Notes under the pieces: model-generated | What the model was told of the DNA's origin: nothing | Database searches by the model: none | The model's input: only the letters and a program-made list of their open reading frames with translations | Part shown: in pieces, positions 16,800-25,396 of the stretch | Layout of the letters: the number at the start of each line of letters is the position of its first letter | Position numbering within the stretch: position 1 is the stretch's first letter | Translations under genes and position numbers: made by a program | Assembly (NCBI RefSeq): GCF_016907895.1 | Contig: NZ_JAFBCV010000016.1 | Location: forward strand, 1-64,000 | Source of the DNA: Shouchella xiaoxiensis | GTDB lineage: Bacteria > Bacillota > Bacilli > Bacillales > Bacillaceae_D | DNA: 64,000 nucleotides | Reading direction: 5' to 3'

Positions 16800-17954
16800 T
16801 TACTGTTCTATGATCGGTTCATCCGCACGGTCGAGATCGCCCCAAATTGTGTCGTATACCATATCGGCTAGGGACGCACGCGTAACAATCCCAACCAATG
16901 TTCGATTTTCGTCAACAACGGGTACGTATTTACTACCGCGGCGCAACATCCGGTGCATCGTATCCCGCAAGAGGCTGTCTTTCTGCACAGAATACAGATC
17001 TGTGGCCATCGCTTCGTGAATGTATGTTTTCTTTTTATAATTGGCATCAATCATTTCAATATCAACGAAGCCTTTTAAGCGATTGGCTTGATCGACCACG
17101 AGCAGCGAATCAACGCGTGCTTTGCGCATGAGTTGAATCGCGTCTTTGAGTGACGTTTCTTCATTTACGGTGACCGGATTGGCGTTCATAATCTGTTCGA
17201 CCTTCGACACGTCTGGTCGCGTTTGTAACAGGCGGTCTTTTCCGATGAAATCTTCAACAAACTCGTTCGCTGGATTTCTCAAGATCTCATCTGGAGTGCC
17301 GAATTGGACAATCTCACCTTGGTTCATAATGACAATTTTATCGGCTAGTTTAATCGCTTCGTCCATATCATGGGTGACGAAAACGATCGTTTTGTCCATT
17401 TCTTTTTGTAGTTTTTTAAACTCTTCTTGCAGCGTATCTCTCGTAATAGGATCGAGTGCCCCGAACGGCTCGTCCATTAAGATTAACGGTGGATCTACGG
17501 CGAGGGCACGAAGAACGCCAATTCGCTGTTGCTGGCCACCACTTAATTCATGTGGGTAGCGCTCAAGGAAACTCTCTGGTAAATCAACAATCTTGATTAG
17601 CTCTTTCGCTCGCGCTTGTCGGCGTCCTTTGTTCCATTTTAAGAGGGAACCAACAAGTGAGATGTTTTCTCCAACAATCATATGGGGAATGAGGCCAATC
17701 TGTTGGATAACATAGCCAATGGAGCGGCGGAGCTGGACCGGGTCTTGGTCAAGCACATTCTTTCCATTGACAAAAATCGCTCCACTCGTTGGCTCTTGGA
17801 GGCGATTAATCATTTTCATTGTTGTTGTTTTTCCACAACCACTTGGTCCGATAAAAACAACGAATTCACCTTTTTCGACTTTTAAATTCATCTGATTCAC
17901 AGCGGGCTTTCCGTTCTCACTGTACGTTTTTACGACATCTTTAAATTCTAGCAA
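16800..17954 (-). CDS. Quaternary-amine ABC importer ATPase with CBS domains (OpuCA-like)
   Basis: A 384-aa ATPase. Walker A is GPSGCGKTTT (about residue 36), the signature is LSGGQQQR, Walker B is PLILMDEPFGALDP and the H-loop is VTHD. Two C-terminal CBS motifs lie at about 255-370 (NPVTVNEETSLKDAIQLM; DSLLRDTMHRML). CBS pairs in OpuA/OpuC-type transporters act as ionic-strength or nucleotide sensors, so uptake may respond to osmotic state. It starts at TTG 17954, 8 nt after GGAGG, and is first in the four-gene operon. Confidence 0.9.
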   Translation of the reverse strand: MLEFKDVVKTYSENGKPAVNQMNLKVEKGEFVVFIGPSGCGKTTTMKMINRLQEPTSGAIFVNGKNVLDQDPVQLRRSIGYVIQQIGLIPHMIVGENISLVGSLLKWNKGRRQARAKELIKIVDLPESFLERYPHELSGGQQQRIGVLRALAVDPPLILMDEPFGALDPITRDTLQEEFKKLQKEMDKTIVFVTHDMDEAIKLADKIVIMNQGEIVQFGTPDEILRNPANEFVEDFIGKDRLLQTRPDVSKVEQIMNANPVTVNEETSLKDAIQLMRKARVDSLLVVDQANRLKGFVDIEMIDANYKKKTYIHEAMATDLYSVQKDSLLRDTMHRMLRRGSKYVPVVDENRTLVGIVTRASLADMVYDTIWGDLDRADEPIIEQ

Positions 17955-18051
17955 GTTTCATACCTCCAGTGTCCTGCTTGCGTTTTAAGCACTAGTAAAG
18001 TATAGGCAAACCCGGTGCTAAAATGAAAACCGCAAATTTGGTATGATTAAC

Positions 18052-18087
18052 GTAAACTTTGTGCAATTTAAATTGCACAAAGTTTAC
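18052..18087. promoter_or_regulatory. 36-bp perfect palindrome, candidate GbsR-type operator
   Basis: The two 18-bp arms (18052-18069 and 18070-18087, GTAAACTTTGTGCAATTT and its exact complement) meet without a spacer. The site lies between the importer operon (a TATACT-like -10 on the minus strand at 17999-18004) and the GbsR-type gene at 18206. It is the obvious binding site for that regulator. Confidence 0.75.
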
Positions 18088-18205
18088 AGTTCCTTTATAC
18101 TTACAATTCCTCTTGATTACTCGAGCATGCTAGTAGAAATGATTTTTTAATGATTTTTAAATCTGTGGTAAAGTTACAACTGATTTGATTGAAGGAGGTT
18201 TGGCT

Positions 18206-18784
18206 GTGTCTAAATCGAAGGATGAACAACTAGTAAAAGAGTTACAAGCGTGCGAGGATCTCATTTCGGATCGCGTGGCGAACAATATGGAAACGTTTGG
18301 GGTTTCCTCAACAGTCGGACGATTGCTTGGGATCATTTATATGAACCGGGAAGCGATGACGCTCGATGACTTAGCAGATAAAACAGGGATGAGCAAAACC
18401 CGCATGAGTCAAGTAATGCGCCAAATGATTTCCTTAAACATAGCTGAGAAAGAGTTTGTGAAAGGAAGTCGGAAGGAACATTACAATGTAGAAAGTGATT
18501 ATGTGCAGACGTTTATCTCGCTTTTCACAACAAGCTGGAAAGAAGTCATTACGAAGAATATGGCATTTGAGCGGAAGCTCCGCGATAAACTGCAAGACAT
18601 TGAAGCCGAAATGGGTAGCAATCCTTCAGCAGACCTCCTTGAAAAATATCAAATGATGGCAAAAGAGCTCGATGACTGGACAGCGTATTACACATGGATC
18701 GATCGATTGGTCGATGTCTTTGAAACAGGCGAGATTTTTCAATTAGCGCCATTACAACCTGATGAAGGAGGAAACAAAGAATGA
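18206..18784 (+). CDS. GbsR/OpcR-type MarR-family regulator
   Basis: A 192-aa winged-helix regulator (RLLGIIYMNREAMTLDDLADKTGMSKTRMSQVMRQM at about residues 35-75, then a KGSRKEHYNVE wing) with a helical C-terminal half. GbsR and OpcR of B. subtilis sense choline or glycine betaine and control synthesis and uptake of compatible solutes. Here the gene heads the catabolic arm, and its stop overlaps the next start by 4 bp (ATGA). GTG 18206 follows AAGGAGG by 7 nt. The likely ligand is carnitine or a breakdown product, which is an inference. Confidence 0.85.
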   Translation: MSKSKDEQLVKELQACEDLISDRVANNMETFGVSSTVGRLLGIIYMNREAMTLDDLADKTGMSKTRMSQVMRQMISLNIAEKEFVKGSRKEHYNVESDYVQTFISLFTTSWKEVITKNMAFERKLRDKLQDIEAEMGSNPSADLLEKYQMMAKELDDWTAYYTWIDRLVDVFETGEIFQLAPLQPDEGGNKE

Positions 18785-19665
18785 CGAATAAACGAATTAT
18801 TACCGCAGCGCTAACAGGTGCAGGCGACACGACCTCTAAGAGTTCACATGTACCGATTACTCCAAAAGAGATTGCTCACTCCGCGATTGAATCAGCAAAA
18901 GCAGGAGCGGCAATTGCTCACATTCATGTCCGTGACCCACAAACAGGGAAATTAAGTCATGATCTTGCGCTTTTCCGTGAAACGGTTGAACGAATTCGCG
19001 AATCGGCTACCGACGTGATTATTAATATAACCGCTGGTGGCGGTGGTGATTTTGTGCCGAATCTTGAAAACCCGACGAGCGGAGGGCCTGGTACAGATAT
19101 ACAAACGCCGGAAGAGCGACATGAGCCTGTCGGGGCGCTTCTGCCTGAAATCTGCACGCTCGATTGCGGCAGCTTGAATTTCGGTGACCAAGTGTATCTT
19201 GGGCCTGAATCGTGGTTACGTGATCACGCCCAGCTTATTAAAGAAAGTGGCGTTAAACCGGAATTAGAGGTATTTGACACTGGTCATATTCGACTCGCCA
19301 ATCAGCTCATTGCAGATGGACTGATTGATGGAAATCCAATGTATCAATTTTGCTTAGGTATTCCTTGGGGCGCTGATGCGGATCAAGAAACAATCGCATA
19401 TATGAAAGGGCGCATCGTTGAAGGTGCGACTTGGTCTGCTTTTGGTATCGGAAGAAAGCAGTTCCCGATCTTAGTAGAAGCGGCCAAATTAGGTGGAAAC
19501 GTCCGTGTTGGTCTTGAAGACAATCTCTATTTAGATAAAGGTGTCTTTGGTACGAACGAACAGCTCGTCGACAAGGCTATCGATCTTCTAGCAGCCGAGC
19601 AATTAGACGCGGCAACACCTGAAGAAGCGCGCGAAATACTAGGATTAAAAAAAGCAGTACGTTAA
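18781..19665 (+). CDS. Beta-keto acid cleavage enzyme (BKACE/DUF849), probably dehydrocarnitine-specific
   Basis: A 294-aa Zn-dependent TIM-barrel enzyme. The metal-ligand motif AHIHVRDP is near residue 43 and further BKACE signatures follow (LDCGSLNF, PMYQFCLGIPWG, VGLEDNLYL). BKACEs condense a beta-keto acid with acetyl-CoA, giving acetoacetate and a new CoA ester. Sitting with carnitine dehydrogenase and a thioesterase, it most likely converts 3-dehydrocarnitine plus acetyl-CoA to betainyl-CoA and acetoacetate. It overlaps the regulator gene by 4 bp and is followed 13 bp later by the dehydrogenase. Confidence 0.9.
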   Translation: MTNKRIITAALTGAGDTTSKSSHVPITPKEIAHSAIESAKAGAAIAHIHVRDPQTGKLSHDLALFRETVERIRESATDVIINITAGGGGDFVPNLENPTSGGPGTDIQTPEERHEPVGALLPEICTLDCGSLNFGDQVYLGPESWLRDHAQLIKESGVKPELEVFDTGHIRLANQLIADGLIDGNPMYQFCLGIPWGADADQETIAYMKGRIVEGATWSAFGIGRKQFPILVEAAKLGGNVRVGLEDNLYLDKGVFGTNEQLVDKAIDLLAAEQLDAATPEEAREILGLKKAVR

Positions 19666-19678
19666 AGGAGGGGAAAGC

Positions 19679-20653
19679 ATGACGAAACTTACGATGGCCG
19701 TAGTTGGCACAGGGGTGATCGGGAATGGTTGGATTGCCCGCTTTTTAGCGAATGGTCATAAAGTCATTGCCTATGATCCAGCACCACAGGCAGAAGAAAA
19801 GACAAGAGCCTTGCTTGAAGACATCTGGCCAACCTTGGAAAGATATGGTCTAGCAGGAAATGCCTCGATAGAGCAGTTGTCATTTGCGGACGAACTCGCA
19901 GATGCCGTGTCTGGAGCAGATTTAATTCAAGAAAGTGTCCCAGAGCGAGAAGAACTCAAGAAACAGGTGCTTTACACGATTGATCAGCATGCACCAGCTG
20001 AGGCAATTATTGCTTCAAGCACGTCTGGCTACATGCCGTCTGTCTTGCAAGAAGCATGTGAGAAACACCCAGAACGGGTTGTGATTGCCCATCCGTTTAA
20101 CCCGGTTTACTTGATTCCACTTGTTGAAATTGCTGGTGGGAAGCAGACAGAAGCACGGTTTATTGAAAAAGCAAACGCAATTTATGATCAGTTAAAGATG
20201 AAGCCGCTCGTGATGTCTGGTGAAATCGACGGACATATTGGCGACCGCCTGATGGAAGCACTCTGGCGCGAGGCATTGCACATTGTCAACGATGGGATTG
20301 CCACGACGGAGGAAGTTGATAAAGCGATCGTCTATGGTCCTGGTTTGCGCTGGGCGCTAATGGGTCCGTTCCTGACGCTGCATCTTGCCGGTGGGAACGA
20401 AGGCATGAAGCATATGCTTGAACAGTTCGGCCCTGCGCTGAAGCTGCCGTGGACAAAGCTCGTTGCTCCGGAACTAACCGATGAGCTAAAGCAAAAAGTG
20501 ATAGATGGCACAACGCTGCAGTCCGGCGATGTTAGTATTTCTGATATGGAACACCGCCGCGACCGCTTTCTGATCAAGCTGATGCAGCTGCTTGAAGAAG
20601 AAGGATTTTGGCCATCAGAAAGGGTGCTAGCCTATGAGCGACCAAACGTATAA
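19679..20653 (+). CDS. L-carnitine 3-dehydrogenase
   Basis: A 324-aa enzyme of the 3-hydroxyacyl-CoA dehydrogenase fold. The NAD-binding GTGVIGNGW motif is at the N-terminus, followed by IQESVPER, ASSTSGYMPS and HPFNPVYLIPLVEI, and a C-terminal helical domain. The family oxidises L-carnitine to 3-dehydrocarnitine with NAD+. The HPFNP motif carries the catalytic His. The preceding gap is 13 bp with an AAAGGAGG site. Its last 20 bp overlap the thioesterase gene, so the two are translationally coupled. Confidence 0.88.
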   Translation: MTKLTMAVVGTGVIGNGWIARFLANGHKVIAYDPAPQAEEKTRALLEDIWPTLERYGLAGNASIEQLSFADELADAVSGADLIQESVPEREELKKQVLYTIDQHAPAEAIIASSTSGYMPSVLQEACEKHPERVVIAHPFNPVYLIPLVEIAGGKQTEARFIEKANAIYDQLKMKPLVMSGEIDGHIGDRLMEALWREALHIVNDGIATTEEVDKAIVYGPGLRWALMGPFLTLHLAGGNEGMKHMLEQFGPALKLPWTKLVAPELTDELKQKVIDGTTLQSGDVSISDMEHRRDRFLIKLMQLLEEEGFWPSERVLAYERPNV

Positions 20654-21101
20654 TTGGCAAGGGTCTGTCCTGCCTGAATGGGTCGATTACAACGGACATA
20701 TGAATGATGCCGAATACGCGCGTGTGTTTAGCATCGCCCTTGAAGAGCTGATGGCCTATATCGAGTTAGGCGAGGCTGGAAGAGCCCAGCACCAGTACAC
20801 GATTTTTACACTCGAAAGCCACATTAAGTATTTGAAAGAAGCGCACGAAAAGGAGTCTCTTTCAACAACGGTCCTTGTTTTAGATCGTGATTCCAAACGA
20901 TTGCATCTATGGGTCGAATTGATGAACCAAGCCGGACAAGTTGTCGCCACAAGTGAGCAACTGATCATGGGCATGAGTCAAGAAACAGGCCGACCTGCGC
21001 CATTTCCGGAAGCGGTTGAAGCCAGAGTGGCGCAATTGCCACACGCTGGAACCGAATGGCCGAACGGAGCAAACACGGTGATGGGGATTCGACGGAAGTA
21101 A
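20634..21101 (+). CDS. Hotdog thioesterase, probable betainyl-CoA thioesterase
   Basis: A 155-aa 4-hydroxybenzoyl-CoA thioesterase-like hotdog protein. The VDYNGHMNDAEYARVF motif (about residue 17) contains the Asp and His typical of the family. In carnitine-degrading bacteria such an enzyme, sometimes fused to the dehydrogenase, hydrolyses betainyl-CoA to glycine betaine. Here it is a separate gene overlapping the dehydrogenase by 20 bp, which supports the pairing. It is last in the operon, with a strong terminator after it. Confidence 0.85.
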   Translation: MSDQTYNWQGSVLPEWVDYNGHMNDAEYARVFSIALEELMAYIELGEAGRAQHQYTIFTLESHIKYLKEAHEKESLSTTVLVLDRDSKRLHLWVELMNQAGQVVATSEQLIMGMSQETGRPAPFPEAVEARVAQLPHAGTEWPNGANTVMGIRRK

Positions 21102-21120
21102 GGATTTATGTGTCAAACAG

Positions 21121-21160
21121 AAAGAAACAAGCTTCTTATACGGAAGCTTGTTTCTTTTTT
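21121..21160. terminator. Bidirectional terminator
   Basis: A 15-bp stem (21121-21135 with 21143-21157) and a T-run separate the carnitine genes from the convergent sugar permease operon. Confidence 0.9.
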
Positions 21161-21166
21161 TGGAGC

Positions 21167-21988
21167 TTATTTCAACGCACCCCTTGTTACATTTCCAATA
21201 ATCCAGCGTTGCGCCAGTAAGTAGACGAGAATCATTGGCAGCATCGCCAGCAAATAGGAAGCGAAGGCGAGGTTGTAGTTTGTACTAAATTCCGATTGGA
21301 AAATATACTGGGTTAACGGCAAGGTCGCATCAGCTGAATCGGTTAAAATGACGAGCGGTAAGAGGAAGTCATTCCAAGCGTACAGCGCCGTTAAGATGGC
21401 CACGGTTGCGTTCATTGGTGCGAGCAGGGGGAAGATGACTTTCCAAAATACTTTCCAAGAGCTCGCTCCGTCCATCATCGCTGCTTCTTCAAGCTCAACG
21501 GGTATCGACTTAATGTAACCGACGTAAATAAACACGTTGAACGACAGCTGAAAGACGATATAAAGAATGATCAATCCAAATAGATTGTCCATATTCCAAA
21601 TCGCTGTTTGCCGCACAAGAGGCAGCATGATGATTGGGAACGGAACAAACATTGCGCTCACGAAATAGTAAAACAGCGCTTTGTAAAACCGTTTATGCAT
21701 GTTCCGCGCAATCGCATAGGAAACGAGCGAGTTGCTTAGTACTGTCAGAATGACAACACAGGTTGTGACAAAGACGCTGTTTCCGAGAGCATTAAAGAAA
21801 TTCGTCAGCTCAATCGCATCAAGGAAGTTTTGGAAGCGCCATTCCGTCGGTAAAGAAAAGAGCGGATTGCCCATCTCCTGCGGCGTTTTTAAGGCAACGT
21901 TGATCGTTAAATAAAGCGGAATTAAAATAAGCAACGAACCGAGAATGAGCAGAGCGGTCACAAGCCAATTGGTTTTGTTGTGCTTCAT
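21167..21988 (-). CDS. Sugar ABC importer permease, MalG/AraQ type
   Basis: A 273-aa inner-membrane permease with six membrane segments and the EAA loop (ELEEAAMMDGASSWKVFWKVIFPLLAP). It is the third gene of a binding protein-permease-permease operon and its start overlaps the previous stop by 1 bp. No ATPase gene is present, as usual for Bacillus carbohydrate importers that share an MsmX-type ATPase encoded elsewhere. Confidence 0.88.
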   Translation of the reverse strand: MKHNKTNWLVTALLILGSLLILIPLYLTINVALKTPQEMGNPLFSLPTEWRFQNFLDAIELTNFFNALGNSVFVTTCVVILTVLSNSLVSYAIARNMHKRFYKALFYYFVSAMFVPFPIIMLPLVRQTAIWNMDNLFGLIILYIVFQLSFNVFIYVGYIKSIPVELEEAAMMDGASSWKVFWKVIFPLLAPMNATVAILTALYAWNDFLLPLVILTDSADATLPLTQYIFQSEFSTNYNLAFASYLLAMLPMILVYLLAQRWIIGNVTRGALK

Positions 21989-22851
21989 TATTGTTGCACC
22001 TCCCGTTTCTGTAAGACGCGTAGCTGAAAGATCGATAAGGCGACAATGACAATGAAGTAAACGACGGCATTCGCTGATTGATAGCCAAATTGCCCACCTT
22101 CAAACCCGCCGCGGTAAATGAGCACGGAAATCGATTCCGTCGCATAACCAGGTCCGCCACCAGTCAAGGCAATAATGTGATCAAACACCATCAGGAAGTT
22201 TTTCAGCGCCAGCACCATGTTAATCGTAAAGAATGGGGCAATCATCGGGAACGTAATGCTCCAAAAGCGGCGCCAAGGTTTTGCGCCGTCGATGGCAGCG
22301 GCTTCGTAAATGTCGCCTGGGATGGTTTGCAGCCCAGCTAAATAAAGAATGGTATTAAAGGCGACCGCTTGCCAAACCGCCATAATAACAATGCCGAGCC
22401 ATGCATAGTCAGGGCTGCCGAGAATGTTGACGGCAAGGGCATTCAGGCCGAGTATTTCAGCTAGTTGCGGTAAGAAAAGCGTAAAGATGAATTGAAAGAT
22501 AAAGCCGACAATTAAGATGCTTAAAATATTAGGGAGAAAATAAAGGGCCCGTAACGTTTTCTTAAATTTCACGTTGGCATTTAAGCCAAGGGCAACAACC
22601 AAGCTAAAGACGTTTACGAGTAAAGTCGAGACGATCGCGAACTGAAACGTAAAGCCATAGGCACTCCAGGCGCGTCTATCTTGAAACACATTGATGTAGT
22701 TCGATATGCCAACAAAATCCCAATCCCCGTAGCCACGCCAGTTGGTGAAGCTGTAAAAAACCCCTTGCAGTAGAGGAAACGTATGGAATAGGAAGAAGAG
22801 TAGAACGGCAGGAATCGTCATTAGTAAATACACACGTTGTTTTGTTTTCAT
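21988..22851 (-). CDS. Sugar ABC importer permease, MalF/AraP type
   Basis: A 287-aa permease with six membrane segments. The EAA loop (DIYEAAAIDGAKPWRRFWSITFPMIAP) is followed by the family-typical GGGPGYATESISVLIY. It pairs with the permease at 21167 and lies 15 bp after the binding-protein gene. Confidence 0.88.
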   Translation of the reverse strand: MKTKQRVYLLMTIPAVLLFFLFHTFPLLQGVFYSFTNWRGYGDWDFVGISNYINVFQDRRAWSAYGFTFQFAIVSTLLVNVFSLVVALGLNANVKFKKTLRALYFLPNILSILIVGFIFQFIFTLFLPQLAEILGLNALAVNILGSPDYAWLGIVIMAVWQAVAFNTILYLAGLQTIPGDIYEAAAIDGAKPWRRFWSITFPMIAPFFTINMVLALKNFLMVFDHIIALTGGGPGYATESISVLIYRGGFEGGQFGYQSANAVVYFIVIVALSIFQLRVLQKREVQQ

Positions 22852-22866
22852 TGCGGAATCTCCTTT

Positions 22867-24090
22867 CTAAAAGCGTAGTTGAATTTGGTCCCATTCGCGG
22901 TCCAACCGCTCGAGGAATGCGTCAGCGTTGCCACGGTACATAAATTCTTGAATCAAATTATCGGCGCCAATGCCCGGCGGATAAAAGTGATCAGGAAAGC
23001 TCGTAATGTTTCCATCGGCAAAATCTTGTCGAATGCCTTCCATATAAGGATCTTCCGTCAGCAAACCATCAAGCACGGAAAAAGCAGCTTGCTGCTCCAT
23101 GTACGTCTCCGATTGAGCTTCTTCAAGCATGAAGGAGATAAATGTTTCCGCTTCTTCTGGGTATTCCGTATCTTCCAACGTTGCAAACAGTACGTCAATG
23201 CCCGAGACAAGCTCGTTTTCCTCTGGATCATTTGTAACAGGGAGGGCGAATACGCCAAGGTCTAATTCAGGATTGGTTGTCAGCAGCTGCGGAACAGCCC
23301 AGTTTCCTTGAAAGTAGAACACACCGTTGCCTTGAGCGAACTCTCGGTTTCCATCGTCATACCCAATGCCGTACATTCGTTGATGGCCGAATTCAAGCAA
23401 GGTTTGAATCTTATCGGTCACGCCTGTATGCGTATCAGCAAAACTGATTTCTTTGTTCGTTTTTCGTTCGGCAAACTGGTCTGGTTGAAGCACGCCGGCA
23501 ATCGAATTCCACATCGGCATTCCCGTCCACGCATCTTGCAGCGTATAGTAAATCGGGATCTCTTCAGCAGCTTGAGCCGTTTCGAGTGCGGCGATAAAGT
23601 CATCCCACGTTTCTGGAACATCGAGTCCTAAAGCCGCGAGTTTTTCTTTGTTGTAAATGACCGTATTGGCGTTGGCCGCAAAGGGTACGCCATGAATACC
23701 GGATTGCTCTTCGCCTTCAAGCTCCGCTAACATATCCAAGTAAGCCGTTTGAATGCCATCAAGCATCGGGCTTCCTTCATAATTAACGAGCATATTCGCT
23801 TGCGTTAGTTCCCCGTAAAGGGCGCTGCCAGCAATCGCAACAATATCGGGCATATCATCTTTAACAAGCCGCGTTCGTAGAAGCGTCTCCGCATCCGGAG
23901 GGGAGTTAAGACGAATGCGGATTCCCTCATGCTCTGATTCAAATTCCTCAATAAGTTGTTGATAAGTCGAGATGTTCTCCGTTTTATTGGAGAAGAGCTC
24001 CAGCTCAACGACGCCATCGTCAGTGCTTTGACCACAGCCTGATGCGACAAGAAGAAATGTTCCTAACGAGAGTAAAACCGTTTTTTTCAT
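22867..24090 (-). CDS. Sugar ABC importer binding lipoprotein
   Basis: A 407-aa extracellular binding protein of the MalE/UgpB-type cluster. It has a signal peptide with a lipobox (VASGC, Cys about residue 19), then ELELFSNKTENISTYQQLIEEFE and later VYFQGNWAV-type and PLFNSIAG-like stretches. ATG 24090 and the preceding GTG are both within reach of AGGAG; the ATG is favoured. A GTAAACGTTTAC palindrome lies just upstream, so expression is probably repressed by the LacI-type protein at 24196. The sugar cannot be named from the sequence. Confidence 0.85.
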   Translation of the reverse strand: MKKTVLLSLGTFLLVASGCGQSTDDGVVELELFSNKTENISTYQQLIEEFESEHEGIRIRLNSPPDAETLLRTRLVKDDMPDIVAIAGSALYGELTQANMLVNYEGSPMLDGIQTAYLDMLAELEGEEQSGIHGVPFAANANTVIYNKEKLAALGLDVPETWDDFIAALETAQAAEEIPIYYTLQDAWTGMPMWNSIAGVLQPDQFAERKTNKEISFADTHTGVTDKIQTLLEFGHQRMYGIGYDDGNREFAQGNGVFYFQGNWAVPQLLTTNPELDLGVFALPVTNDPEENELVSGIDVLFATLEDTEYPEEAETFISFMLEEAQSETYMEQQAAFSVLDGLLTEDPYMEGIRQDFADGNITSFPDHFYPPGIGADNLIQEFMYRGNADAFLERLDREWDQIQLRF

Positions 24091-24117
24091 CACAAAAGAA
24101 CTCCTTTCAAACAGTAA

Positions 24118-24129
24118 GTAAACGTTTAC
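24118..24129. promoter_or_regulatory. LacI-type operator of the sugar importer
   Basis: GTAAACGTTTAC is a perfect 12-bp palindrome with the central CpG expected for LacI/GalR proteins, 28 bp upstream of the binding-protein start. A close variant (GTAAACGTTTTC) lies at 25233-25244 before the regulator gene. Confidence 0.75.
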
Positions 24130-24195
24130 GTAAAAGCTTTAAAAAGGGGATACGGCGTCCTCTTGCTAGGAGAGGGCACTCGTATCAGCATAATG

Positions 24196-25215
24196 CTAGC
24201 TTGTATGAATGATTGATTTTACCGAAGCACGTTCAATAATGTGATGTTGAATAATCGCACCATCACTGTTTTTTCCAGCTCGAATCGAGTTCAGTAAACG
24301 ATTGACGGCCGTTTCGCCCATTTCAACAAAGTTCTGTGAAACAGTCGTTAACGCTGGTAGCGTCATCTTGCTTAGCTTCGTCCCGTCGTAGCCGATAATC
24401 GATAAATCATCGGGGATTGAGAGCCCGAGTTGATAGGATGTTGTTATGGCTCCAGCCGCAAGCTCATCACTTGCCGCAAACAGGGCAGTTAGCTCTGGAT
24501 GCTGCTTCAATAAGTGCGCACATGACTCTTGACCGTCTTCAAAGTAAAAGCCATAACGCCATGCTACTTTTGACTCGTCATAAGCAATGCCCGCATCCTT
24601 TAAGGCTTGTTTATAGCCACTAATTCTCGGCGAACCGGCAAGTCTGTCGCCAGGTGAACCACTAATCATGCCGATGTGGCGATGCCCTCGCTCGATTAGA
24701 TAGCGAACCGCATCGTAGGCAGCCCGTTCATCATCAACGCGCACGGCTGGGATGGAATCATCTTCTGAGTAGGCAGAAATCGTAATGACGGGTACGTTCA
24801 TTTTTGCAATATATGTACTGTGTTCATTCGTTAAGTATTGGCTCGTAAAGAGCAAGCCGTCGACTTGTTTTTCTTGCAAAAGCTTTAAATAGTCTATTGT
24901 TTGCTTACCGCTTGCTGCTGTATTGCAGACGATAACACTTTGACCTTGGCTATGTGCTGCTTTCTCAATACCTTGTAAAATCTCAGCGCTTACAAGTCCT
25001 GAAATTTCTGGCATCAGCACACCAAGTGTATTGCTCTGTTTGTTAATCAGCCCCCGGGCAATCGCGTTTGGAGAGTAGCCCATTTCTTGAATGGTACGGA
25101 GCACAAGCTCTTTTGTCTTCGCCGAATAGCCAACCCCATTATTAAGTATCCGGGAAACTGTGGCAATTGAGACGTTTGCCTCTTTTGCGACATCTTTGAT
25201 TGTAGGTTTTTGCAA
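24196..25215 (-). CDS. LacI/GalR-family transcriptional regulator
   Basis: A 339-aa repressor. The HTH (residues 5-30, TIKDVAKEANVSIATVSRILNN) is followed by the hinge helix (NAIARGLINKQSNTLGVLMP) and a periplasmic-binding-like effector domain (…VDGLLFTSQYL…, DDERAAYDAVRYL, RGHRHIGMISG). TTG 25215 follows AAGGGGAG by 6 nt; an upstream extension is less likely because the HTH normally starts at the N-terminus. It is upstream of the importer, on the same strand, and should respond to its sugar. The variant operator before its own start suggests autoregulation. Confidence 0.9.
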   Translation of the reverse strand: MQKPTIKDVAKEANVSIATVSRILNNGVGYSAKTKELVLRTIQEMGYSPNAIARGLINKQSNTLGVLMPEISGLVSAEILQGIEKAAHSQGQSVIVCNTAASGKQTIDYLKLLQEKQVDGLLFTSQYLTNEHSTYIAKMNVPVITISAYSEDDSIPAVRVDDERAAYDAVRYLIERGHRHIGMISGSPGDRLAGSPRISGYKQALKDAGIAYDESKVAWRYGFYFEDGQESCAHLLKQHPELTALFAASDELAAGAITTSYQLGLSIPDDLSIIGYDGTKLSKMTLPALTTVSQNFVEMGETAVNRLLNSIRAGKNSDGAIIQHHIIERASVKSIIHTS

Positions 25216-25232
25216 TCGCGTCTCCCCTTTAA

Positions 25233-25244
25233 GTAAACGTTTTC
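25233..25244. promoter_or_regulatory. Variant LacI-type operator before lacI-like gene
   Basis: GTAAACGTTTTC differs by one base from the palindrome at 24118-24129. It lies next to the ribosome binding site of the LacI-type gene. Confidence 0.6.
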
Positions 25245-25396
25245 GTAAATTGATTATGATGGGCGCTTTTGGAATTGTCAAGATTAATTTATTTCTGAAA
25301 AACGGTACACTTCTATTCAGTTCTCCATCCCCTTCATTCTATGTTATTGTAAACCTAATACAAGAAAATGGTTTACGTTTGAAGGGGGAGTCTTTC

